Shown here piece after piece: positions 19,023 to 27,034 of a stretch of DNA of 64,000 nt. Within the stretch, counting starts at the first letter, position 1. Each line of letters starts with the position of its first letter. Source of the DNA: an uncultured Bacteroidales bacterium. Lineage in GTDB: Bacteria > Bacteroidota > Bacteroidia > Bacteroidales > Bacteroidaceae. The stretch spans positions 1-64,000 of the forward strand of contig CACYYM010000019.1 in the NCBI GenBank assembly GCA_902778625.1. Reading direction: 5' to 3'. The position numbers and the translations under genes were made by a program. Below the pieces are notes generated by a model. It was not told the origin of the DNA. It was given only the letters and a program-made list of their open reading frames with translations, and did not search any database.

Positions 19023-20747
19023 TTACTCCACCTCGTTGCAGTAAACGAGTCCCGCCTTGTCGTAGAGCTTCTTCAACTGAGGCAGACGCTTCTTCCAACC
19101 CTCGAAGTCCTTCTGCTCGGGGTTGCACCACTGCACTTCGCACATGCTGGCCAAGCGCGGCAGCAACTGATAGAGCGCGTGCTCGGGGTAAGCCACCTGC
19201 TCGGTCCAGAGGTTGCCCTGATAGCCAAGGATGTAGTCGCCTTCCTCGCCGCTCAGTTCCTCAGGAACAAGGGGTTCGAAGCTGTAAATCTTGGAGCAGG
19301 AGACGATGTAGCTGTCGGTGGTGCGAGGTTGCTTGCCATAATCTTTCAGCTGCGGATGGTCGAGGTAGGCGAAGACGTTCGGGCTCATGATGACGCGATG
19401 CTTCTGCTTGGCTGCAGCCACACCGCCCTTGGTGCCTCGCCAGGACATCACAATGGCACCCTCGGACAGTCCGCCTGCCAGTATCTCGTCCCAACCAATC
19501 AGGCTCCTTCCGCGAGAGGCGAGGAACTGCTCAATCTCGTGGTTGATGTAGCTCTGGAGCTTGTTCTCAGGGCTGCGACCATCCTGACTGCCTCTGTTGT
19601 CGCCACCTTCAACCGCCACCTTTGACTCGTCCGTCAAGCCCAGTTCCTTAATCTTTGCCTGGCACTTGGGGCACTTCTGCCAACGCTCCTTCGGACACTC
19701 GTCGCCGCCGATGTGGATGTAGGGAGAGGGGAAGACATCGCAAAGCTCACCGAAGACGGTCTTCAGGAAGGTCAGCGTCTCAGGATTGCCGCCACAAAGC
19801 ACCTCGCGCATCACACCCCAATGCGGAGCAACAACATACGGACCACCTGTGCAACCGAGGTTCGGATAGACTGCGAGGGCACTCTGCATGTGTCCGGGCA
19901 TATCGATTTCAGGCACGACATTGATGTAACGCTCAGCAGCATACTTGACCACATCGCGACACTCTTCCTGCGTATAGTAGCCGCCATAAGGGATGTTGTC
20001 GTAGATGCGCATACGGCTGGGACCGATGACGGTTTTCTCGCGAACGCTTCCTTTCTTAGCAAGGTCAGGCAGAGCCTTCACCTCGAAGCGCCAGCCCTGA
20101 TCTTCGGTCAGATGCCAATGGAACTGGTTGCAGCCGTGCAGGGCCATCACATCGAGGAACTGCTTGATGAACTCTACAGAGAAGAAGTGACGACCGCAAT
20201 CGAGCAGGACTCCGCGATAGGAGAAGCGAGGCTGGTCGGTAATCTCTGCGAAAGGCATTATCAGTCCAAGTCCATTCTTTTCGGGGAGGCTCTTGCGAAG
20301 TGTCTGAGCAGCACGGAACAGGCCAACTGGCTCGTAGGCAGTCAGTTCGATGCCCTTCTCCGTCACCTTCATGGTGTAGCTCTCTTTCTGTTGGTCGGTC
20401 AGCGCAACAGGCTTTTTGCTCTTCTTGCCTTTAGGAGCGGCAGGAGAAACGAGACGCAACTTAATCTTGGCGTTCTTGTCATCAGGAGTCAGCTGAAGCT
20501 TCAGGTCTGCTTCTTCCTTCACCCATTCCTGAAGGAATTGCGCAATACGGGTGCATTCAGCATTGCTTGCATCATAGCTAATGCCATTTCCATCTTCAAT
20601 GGCAAACATCTGGTCAAAACCCGTACACATCACCTTCACCTCCTTTGGAAGAGGGATGATGTCATACTTTGCAGCAGTCACCTTGTCTGCCGAAACAGAA
20701 GAGAACAGGAAAATAAATAAAGTGGAGAACAAGAATAACCTTTTCAT
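19023..20747 (-). CDS. Secreted beta-N-acetylhexosaminidase, GH20
   Basis: A 574-residue exported enzyme that cleaves terminal GlcNAc/GalNAc from glycans. Signal peptide MKRLFLFSTLFIFLFSSVSA, then the GH20b domain (about 25-170), then the GH20 barrel from about 175 (FSYRGVLLDCGRHFF). Substrate-assisted catalysis residues are Asp349-Glu350 in HIGGDECP. Other family motifs are NQFHWHLTEDQGWR and PEIDMPGHM. The chain stops soon after the barrel (NLWTEQV...), without the extra C-terminal binding domains found in longer Bacteroides hexosaminidases. Transcribed alone from a promoter shared back-to-back with the GH30 gene. Confidence 0.93.
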   Translation of the reverse strand: MKRLFLFSTLFIFLFSSVSADKVTAAKYDIIPLPKEVKVMCTGFDQMFAIEDGNGISYDASNAECTRIAQFLQEWVKEEADLKLQLTPDDKNAKIKLRLVSPAAPKGKKSKKPVALTDQQKESYTMKVTEKGIELTAYEPVGLFRAAQTLRKSLPEKNGLGLIMPFAEITDQPRFSYRGVLLDCGRHFFSVEFIKQFLDVMALHGCNQFHWHLTEDQGWRFEVKALPDLAKKGSVREKTVIGPSRMRIYDNIPYGGYYTQEECRDVVKYAAERYINVVPEIDMPGHMQSALAVYPNLGCTGGPYVVAPHWGVMREVLCGGNPETLTFLKTVFGELCDVFPSPYIHIGGDECPKERWQKCPKCQAKIKELGLTDESKVAVEGGDNRGSQDGRSPENKLQSYINHEIEQFLASRGRSLIGWDEILAGGLSEGAIVMSWRGTKGGVAAAKQKHRVIMSPNVFAYLDHPQLKDYGKQPRTTDSYIVSCSKIYSFEPLVPEELSGEEGDYILGYQGNLWTEQVAYPEHALYQLLPRLASMCEVQWCNPEQKDFEGWKKRLPQLKKLYDKAGLVYCNEVE

Positions 20748-20782
20748 TGGTAGTTTTAGTGTTTGAGGTTAATAATTTGGTG

Positions 20783-20790
20783 CAAAGATA
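20783..20790 (-). promoter_or_regulatory. -7 box (TATCTTTG), GH20 gene
   Basis: CAAAGATA on the + strand is TATCTTTG on the - strand, 35 bases before the GH20 start codon. Confidence 0.7.
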
Positions 20791-20797
20791 TGAAAAA

Positions 20798-20825
20798 ATG
20801 AAGAATGAAGAATGAAGAATGAAGA
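20798..20825. repeat. Four perfect ATGAAGA heptamers between divergent promoters
   Basis: ATGAAGA occurs four times head to tail between the -7 boxes of the GH20 gene (20783-20790, -) and the GH30 gene (20835-20842, +). Copy number could change by slippage and alter promoter geometry (inference). Confidence 0.85.
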
Positions 20826-20834
20826 ATTATTTTG

Positions 20835-20842
20835 TATCTTTG
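20835..20842 (+). promoter_or_regulatory. -7 box (TATCTTTG), GH30 gene
   Basis: TATCTTTG lies 18 bases upstream of ATG 20861. It rules out the in-frame ATG at 20819, which would be upstream of the transcript start. Confidence 0.7.
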
Positions 20843-20860
20843 CAAAAGAAAAGCAACGAA

Positions 20861-22261
20861 ATGAGGCTCAGGAGCATTATTATATTATTATTGGTCGCTT
20901 CCTCTTCGAGAGCTGCCAATTATTCCATCGACACTCAGCAAGTCCAGCAGCATTGGGACGGTTGGGGTGTGTCGCTCTGCTGGTGGGCTGGGCAATGTGG
21001 CAAGTGGGAGGATGAGAAGGTGGATGAAATCATCTCTTGGCTGGTCAGTCCAGAAGGTCTCAACTACTCGCATTTCCGCTATAACATAGGTGGTGGAGAC
21101 GACCCTGAGAACCGCTATTGCGATCTTCATCACATGGGCAGAGGCAAAGGCTTGCGAGCCGAAATGGAGGGCTTTAAGGACTTTACTGGCGACCAGTACC
21201 ATTGGGAGCGCGACTCGGCTCAACGCAAGATCCTGCTCAAAATCAAGGAAAAGAGGCCTGATGCAGTCTTCGAAGCCTTCAGCAATTCCTGTCCTTACTA
21301 TATGACTTATAGTGGTTGCGTCGCAGGCAACAAAGATGGCGGCAAGGATAACCTGAAGCCTGAATACTACGAGGAGTTCGCGCACTATCTGGTGGATATC
21401 TGCAAGCACTACAAAGACCAGTACGGCATCGAGTTCAAGACGCTCGAACCCTTTAATGAATCGGCCACAGACTACTGGTATCAGAATGGTTCGCAGGAAG
21501 GCTGTCACTTCGATTACTCCTCCCAAATCGCTTTCCTTCGCGTCCTTGCTCCCATCTTGAAAGCGTCAGGACTCAGCACCATCATTTCCGCTTCCGACGA
21601 GACCAGCGTGGCTCATTCCATCGAGGCATTCGAGGCTTATAAGCGAGCAGGTGTTTTGTCTCTCGTAGGGCAATGGAACACGCATACCTATCAGGGCAAT
21701 AACAGACAACGTGCCCGTCTCTCCCGCTTGACGAAAGAGGCTGGAATACCCTTCTGGCAAAGCGAAACAGGCTCAGGTGGAAGAGGGCTGGAAGGCAATT
21801 TGAAGCTCACTCAACGCCTCTTCGATGATATCCGCATCATGCAACCTGAGGCTTGGCTCGACTGGCAATACATGGAGGAGTGGGGCGACCAGTGGTGCCT
21901 GATAAACGGCAGCTTCCAAAGGCAGTTCTACCGCAAGGTTAAGAACTACTATATCCGCCAGCAATGCTCGCGTTTCATCAAGCGAGGCTATGCTATTCTC
22001 GATGTGGATTGCCCTCAGACACTTGCCGCCATCAACCCCTCTCGCGACACATTAACACTGGTACTTTTGAACGAAGGGGAAGAGACCATACATGAGATTG
22101 TGTTGGATAATTTCACAATTTCACAATCGAACAGCCTAAAAATTTTCCGCACATCTCGAGCCGAAAACCTTGCAGAGATAAAGGACGCTGTTATGCTCAA
22201 AGACAACCTTCTCCGCGTCACGCTTCCCAAGCAATCCATCACAACTTTGGTCATTAAGTGA
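20861..22261 (+). CDS. Secreted GH30 family glycosidase
   Basis: A 466-residue exported retaining glycosidase of family GH30. The signal peptide RSIIILLLVASSSRAA is followed by a (beta/alpha)8 barrel beginning QHWDGWGVSLCWWAG. The acid/base is Glu200 in EPFNE and the nucleophile Glu302 in QSETGSGG. A C-terminal beta domain (about 380-466) completes the usual fold. The long FEAFSNSCPYYMTYSG and EGCHF segments resemble endo-beta-1,6-galactanase-like GH30 members, but the substrate is uncertain. Next to the GH20 and CotH genes; not in an evident polysaccharide-utilisation operon. Confidence 0.9.
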   Translation: MRLRSIIILLLVASSSRAANYSIDTQQVQQHWDGWGVSLCWWAGQCGKWEDEKVDEIISWLVSPEGLNYSHFRYNIGGGDDPENRYCDLHHMGRGKGLRAEMEGFKDFTGDQYHWERDSAQRKILLKIKEKRPDAVFEAFSNSCPYYMTYSGCVAGNKDGGKDNLKPEYYEEFAHYLVDICKHYKDQYGIEFKTLEPFNESATDYWYQNGSQEGCHFDYSSQIAFLRVLAPILKASGLSTIISASDETSVAHSIEAFEAYKRAGVLSLVGQWNTHTYQGNNRQRARLSRLTKEAGIPFWQSETGSGGRGLEGNLKLTQRLFDDIRIMQPEAWLDWQYMEEWGDQWCLINGSFQRQFYRKVKNYYIRQQCSRFIKRGYAILDVDCPQTLAAINPSRDTLTLVLLNEGEETIHEIVLDNFTISQSNSLKIFRTSRAENLAEIKDAVMLKDNLLRVTLPKQSITTLVIK

Positions 22262-22302
22262 TTTTTTTTAGGTTTTTTGCCTAAAGTATACAGAAAAAAT
22301 CG

Positions 22303-22310
22303 TATCTTTG
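22303..22310 (+). promoter_or_regulatory. -7 box (TATCTTTG), first CotH gene
   Basis: TATCTTTG lies 23 bases before ATG 22334, and selects that start over the in-frame upstream ATG at 22277. Confidence 0.7.
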
Positions 22311-22333
22311 CTTGGATTATATGCATTAAGGCG

Positions 22334-25300
22334 ATGAAAAACTACATAATAAGCTTACTTTTACTCCTCTCTCCAGCCCTTGTTTTTGCTCAGGAGCCCG
22401 AACCTGTTATCGAACATACTTCTTTGGTTTTCAACGAAGTGCAAGTGGCGAATATCGACCAATACCTTGACGGCGCCCTCTGTTATGGCAGTTGGATAGA
22501 ACTCTATAATCCTACTTCTGAAAGCATTCCCTTGAAGGGTACAACCATTACCGACGGCGTGAACGAATTTCGCTTCACCTCGCTTAGCGTTTGGGGGTCT
22601 GTCGAACCAGGAGGCTTCAAAGTGCTTTACTTCGGACATAGTCAGGCAGAAGGCAATTACGGAGATGGAGCCAAGACGCAGATTCCTTTTAAGTTGGAAC
22701 CGGAAGGTGGCACAATCAGTCTCTTGGATTCCGAAAAGGCAGTCATTACGTCCGTCGATTATCCGCCATCCATTTCCCGTTGCTCTTATGCTTGTAGGTT
22801 AGACGGCAATGAGGATTGGGAATACACAGGAGAGCCTACACCAGGTTCTTCGAACAATAATAGCGACTTTGCCTCTTTTCGTCTTGAAGAACCAGTTGTC
22901 AGCGTCGATTCTAAAGTCTTCTCCGAAACTTTCTGGGCACGCGTAACCATTCCTCAAGGTTGTACTTTGCGCTATACCTTGGACGGAAGCACTCCTACTG
23001 CCACGAATGGTATGACAAGCTATTATGGCGTCTTCGAGATAAGCGAAACCACAATCCTTCGCCTCTGTCTCTTTCAATCGGGCATGCTGCCAAGCCCTGT
23101 GGTAACTCGCTCCTACATCTACCAGAACCACGACTACTACCTCCCAATTCTCTCCGTCGTTTCAGAAGGCAAGCACTTCTTTGATAATCAAATAGGTGTT
23201 TTTGTAAGGGGAACGAATGGCATTAGTGGAAATGGTCAGAGTTCGGCTTGCAACTGGAACATGGATTGGGAACGCCCAGTCAATATGGAGTATCTTGTTC
23301 CTGAGAAGGATGCGGACGGACACATAACTTATTCTATGGTGCTGAACCAAGAGATGGACCTTGAGGTTTGCGGAGGCTGGACAAGGGCTTATGGTGGTGC
23401 AACCGTGGACGATCATTATTGGGAAGCAAGAACTTCGTTCCGTCTGAAGACCGATAAGCGCTACGAGGGCATCAATTCTATTGATTACCCGGTCTTTCCC
23501 TCAAAGACTTACAACAAATACCGTAGCTGGCAGGTTCGTAATGGTGGTAACGATACTTATGCTCGCTCGAAAGACCCATCCGTCCAGATGATTGTGTTGA
23601 AGAGCGGATTCTATGTTGATTGTCAGGACTATCAACCCGCTCACGTCTTCCTGAACGGCTTGTACTACGGAATGCTCAATATTCGTGAGAGCAACAACAA
23701 GCACTTTGCCTATAGTAACTACGGCATTGATTTCGACGATATGGACCAGTTCGACCTGAGCAACAACCAATATAATCAGAAGATGGGCGACAATCAGGCA
23801 TGGACGCAGCTCCAAAGGTTGGCGGCAAGATTGGGCCAGACGAAGTCGGCAGAAGTATACAGTCAGATTTGCGAACTCTTGGATATTGACGAGTACGTGA
23901 ACTATATGGCTCTTGAGTGCTATATGGGCCCGACGGATTGGATAACGAACACCAACAATATAAAAGGCTTCCGAAGCCGTACAGACGGGAAGTTCCATTT
24001 CGTTCTTTTCGATTGTGACTCGGCTTTCGGCACATCAAGTATGCTTACAGATGTGCTGAACACAAGTGCAGGTGCAAACGTGGACGACCTTTTCCGCAAC
24101 TTGATGAAGTACGATCCCTTCCGCCGTCAGTTTATGGATGCCTATTGCATAGTGGACGGCAGCGTGTTCGAACCCACTCGTTGCGAAGAGATTGTGAGGG
24201 AGATTTATAATAATACAACTCCTGCCTTGCAGTTCGAAGGCAGTAGTGCAAGCACAGGAATGATTAACTCTGTCCGCTCCGCCCATAATGGTTCACGTAT
24301 CACAAACATGAAAAACTATTATGGAGTCAATTATGGCATCTTTGCAAATCTCTCTTCAAACATTCCTGAAGCTCGATTGGCCGTGAACGGTCAGGAATTT
24401 CCCACAGGCAAGTTCGAGGGCTATCTCTTCTCGTATGATGGTCAGCCCATACAGCTTACGGCAAAAGCTCCAGCAGGATATACTTTCAACGGTTGGGAAT
24501 CGCAAAGCCCTGAAGCCAATACCTCGACACTTATTCCAGATCGTGCCGAGTGGATGTACTATGACTTAGGTTCTATGGATGGTTTCGACTGGAAATCCCT
24601 TTCGTTTGATGAGGCCGCAAATGGCTGGAAAACAGGACAAGCACCTTTCGGCTTTGGAAGAGACGGCTACTATATGCAGGAGAATTCCATTACTAAGTTA
24701 GACCCAGGTTCGGGCAACAAACGGCCTACTTACTACTTCCGTAATACCTTCCAACTCGATTCTCCTCTTTCCGATGAGGACATTCTGACCTTCTACTATC
24801 AGGTGGATGATGGCGTGATGCTTTATGTGAACGGGTACGAAGTGGGAGGCTATTATGTAACGAGCGGCTCGCCGTATGACGATTACACTACTGGTGGGCA
24901 TTATGAATCAGAGAACCCATACATTGGAAACATCGAGATTCCTCACGAGTTTCTTGTCGTTGGTACAAATCAGATAGCAGTCGAGGTAAAGAACTGTTCT
25001 GCTTCAAGTACTGATATTTGGTATGATGGAGGCCTGACTTTAACGCAAAATAATAGGGAAACAGTCTCGACAAGTGAAACTCTCGACCTGCACGAAACCT
25101 ATGATAATGACAGCCGAATTTCGCTTAAAGCCAAGTTCGAGCCTATCACGGACGAAAGGCAGCGATGGCAGGCAGGAGCTGCTCCTTTGCGTATCAACGA
25201 GGTGAGTGCTTCTGGCGACATTTATATAAATGATCTTGGAAAGAGGGAGGATTGGCTCGAACTCTACAATACAACGGACCAAGATATCTCCTTGGCCGGT

Positions 25301-26677
25301 CTTTACCTGAGCGACAATCCCAACAATCCGCAGAAGTATCAGTTGCAGGAAGGCGTTGTGCCAGCTCATGGAACCCGTGTCATTTGGTGCGACAAAAAGA
25401 CTGGATTCGACCAACTCCACGCTCCTTTCAAGCTTGATAATGCTGATGGAGCCAAAGTCAGCATACAAGCAGAGGACGGTTCATGGGCCGATCAGGTCGA
25501 GTACAGAGAGCACAATAAGTACCAAACCTTTGGCCGCTATCCTGATGGGGCGAATATGGTGACCATTATGAACCAGCCAACTATCGATAAGAGCAATAAG
25601 CTTGGATTCTCAGACTTCATCGCTTTGACTGAAGATGACTGGTTAGGACCTGACAGAACCATCACCCTCGACCTTGCAGAAGGCTGGAACTGGACTTCCC
25701 ACAACTTTGCAGAGAGCGTCGATAAGAGTCGTTTCCTCGCAGATGCCCTGTGCTTGCAGGGACAAGACGAAAGCCTGCTTTGGGATGAAGAAAACGGTTG
25801 GCAGGGAACGCTCAAAGCCCTCGAAGCCGCTAAGGGCTACAAGATTAAGATGCAAGAGGCGAGGGAGGTGACTTTGCGCGGACCGCTCTTCGATGTCGCT
25901 ACTCCTGTCAACTTGCAAGCAGGATGGAACTGGATTGCTTGTCCTCTCTATAATGCGACAACGTTGGAGGCTGCTCTTGCAGGCTACGAACCGAGTGAAG
26001 GCGACAAAGTTGTTGGCCTTGATGCCTTTGCGACCTATGCCAATGGTGCGTGGTTCGGCTCCCTCAAGAGCTTGCAACCCGGGCAGTCTTACCTCTTCTA
26101 TGCTGCTCAATCACAAACATTCTGCTGGCAAAGTCTCAGTCCTCAAGGGGCTCGAAAGCGCCGTTATGCTCGTGCAGTTCAGGCAGAGGACGGTGCTTGG
26201 CAGACAGATATCCATGCTTATCCTGACGTGATGACTTTGGTGGCGACGGTTGACGCAGATGAGGGCATCTCTCTCGACCAGCCTTACTATGTCGGAGCTT
26301 TCTGTGGTGAGGAATGCCGAGGCGTTGGAGTCTTGGATGGCGACCTGCTCTATATGAACATTCATGGTGAGGAAACTACGGAGAAAATCGAATTCCGTCT
26401 CCTTGATTCTGCAGGTGAGGTCTATAATTCGGTAGGCTGCTATTCCTTCCAAGCCTGCAAGCAGTTGGGAAGTGTGCAGAGACCTTGTCCGCTTTGGTTT
26501 GCAAGTCAGGACATAATCGACGAGATAAAGCCTGTCATTGCCACTTCCGACAAGGTTCGAGCCATTCAGTACTTCAACCTCTCAGGTCAGCGAATCGCGA
26601 AACCGGAGAATGGCATTTGCATCCGCAAAGTCATCTATGAAGATGGCAGCGTAAAGGTGTCGAAGCAGTACTTTTAA
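22334..26677 (+). CDS. Secreted CotH-kinase / lamin-tail domain protein
   Basis: A 1447-residue exported protein. A signal peptide (MKNYIISLLLLLSPALVFAQ) leads into a lamin-tail domain (about 30-170: LVFNEVQVANIDQYLD...WIELYNP). Then comes a chitobiase-like/FN3 segment (LRYTLDGSTPTA) and a CotH kinase domain (about 270-620) with the metal-site Asp-x-Asp in FDCDSAFG (Asp560, Asp562). After a second beta-sandwich, another lamin-tail domain appears at about 953-1066 (INEVSASGDIYINDLGKREDW). The chain ends FNLSGQRIAKPENGICI..., a variant of the shared C-terminal tail. CotH proteins are atypical kinases, first known from the Bacillus spore coat; bacterial surface members are uncharacterised. It is a paralogue of the protein at 42641-47017. 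Confidence 0.85.
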   Translation: MKNYIISLLLLLSPALVFAQEPEPVIEHTSLVFNEVQVANIDQYLDGALCYGSWIELYNPTSESIPLKGTTITDGVNEFRFTSLSVWGSVEPGGFKVLYFGHSQAEGNYGDGAKTQIPFKLEPEGGTISLLDSEKAVITSVDYPPSISRCSYACRLDGNEDWEYTGEPTPGSSNNNSDFASFRLEEPVVSVDSKVFSETFWARVTIPQGCTLRYTLDGSTPTATNGMTSYYGVFEISETTILRLCLFQSGMLPSPVVTRSYIYQNHDYYLPILSVVSEGKHFFDNQIGVFVRGTNGISGNGQSSACNWNMDWERPVNMEYLVPEKDADGHITYSMVLNQEMDLEVCGGWTRAYGGATVDDHYWEARTSFRLKTDKRYEGINSIDYPVFPSKTYNKYRSWQVRNGGNDTYARSKDPSVQMIVLKSGFYVDCQDYQPAHVFLNGLYYGMLNIRESNNKHFAYSNYGIDFDDMDQFDLSNNQYNQKMGDNQAWTQLQRLAARLGQTKSAEVYSQICELLDIDEYVNYMALECYMGPTDWITNTNNIKGFRSRTDGKFHFVLFDCDSAFGTSSMLTDVLNTSAGANVDDLFRNLMKYDPFRRQFMDAYCIVDGSVFEPTRCEEIVREIYNNTTPALQFEGSSASTGMINSVRSAHNGSRITNMKNYYGVNYGIFANLSSNIPEARLAVNGQEFPTGKFEGYLFSYDGQPIQLTAKAPAGYTFNGWESQSPEANTSTLIPDRAEWMYYDLGSMDGFDWKSLSFDEAANGWKTGQAPFGFGRDGYYMQENSITKLDPGSGNKRPTYYFRNTFQLDSPLSDEDILTFYYQVDDGVMLYVNGYEVGGYYVTSGSPYDDYTTGGHYESENPYIGNIEIPHEFLVVGTNQIAVEVKNCSASSTDIWYDGGLTLTQNNRETVSTSETLDLHETYDNDSRISLKAKFEPITDERQRWQAGAAPLRINEVSASGDIYINDLGKREDWLELYNTTDQDISLAGLYLSDNPNNPQKYQLQEGVVPAHGTRVIWCDKKTGFDQLHAPFKLDNADGAKVSIQAEDGSWADQVEYREHNKYQTFGRYPDGANMVTIMNQPTIDKSNKLGFSDFIALTEDDWLGPDRTITLDLAEGWNWTSHNFAESVDKSRFLADALCLQGQDESLLWDEENGWQGTLKALEAAKGYKIKMQEAREVTLRGPLFDVATPVNLQAGWNWIACPLYNATTLEAALAGYEPSEGDKVVGLDAFATYANGAWFGSLKSLQPGQSYLFYAAQSQTFCWQSLSPQGARKRRYARAVQAEDGAWQTDIHAYPDVMTLVATVDADEGISLDQPYYVGAFCGEECRGVGVLDGDLLYMNIHGEETTEKIEFRLLDSAGEVYNSVGCYSFQACKQLGSVQRPCPLWFASQDIIDEIKPVIATSDKVRAIQYFNLSGQRIAKPENGICIRKVIYEDGSVKVSKQYF

Positions 26678-26708
26678 GTCGCGTCTTTCAACTCTGCAGG
26701 GAGTGTTG

Positions 26709-26842
26709 CCAAACACAACGTGGAGCGTTTGCAAACACAACGTGTTGTGTTGACCATTTTAACGTGTCGAGTTGTTCGACTTAACGTGCCGAGTTGTCCG
26801 ACTTAACGTGCCGAGTTGTCCGACTTAACGTGTCGTGTTTCC
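26709..26842. repeat. 22-bp dyad array C (6 units, exact phase)
   Basis: Dyad centres (GT within AACGTG) fall at 26720, 26742, 26764, 26786, 26808 and 26830, every 22 bases. Sequence drifts from CACAACGTGTTGTG (perfect 6+2+6 dyad) to TTAACGTGCCGAGTTG while the spacing holds. It fills most of the gap between the CotH gene and pheT (26678-27034). The rest of that gap holds only the pheT promoter. Confidence 0.9.
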
Positions 26843-26992
26843 CAGCATGACCGCAAGGTCTGCATAATCCGTATTAATCTTTTTGTCAACTTCGAATTGT
26901 GAATTGAAAGTTGTACCTTGACATTGTCGAGCTACTTTTGCGCTCAACAATAAAAATAAACGCATTTATTTTGTATTGTCTTCGCTTTTTTG

Positions 26993-27000
26993 TACCTTTG
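26993..27000 (+). promoter_or_regulatory. -7 box (TACCTTTG), pheT
   Basis: TACCTTTG 34 bases upstream of the pheT ATG. Confidence 0.7.
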
Positions 27001-27034
27001 CACGCGATTTATAAAATAATAAGGTAAAGAAACG

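Noticed and set aside
22262..22286. Terminator between the GH30 and CotH genes
   Set aside because: TTTAGG/CCTAAA can form a 6-bp stem but no T-run follows on the + strand; too weak to call.
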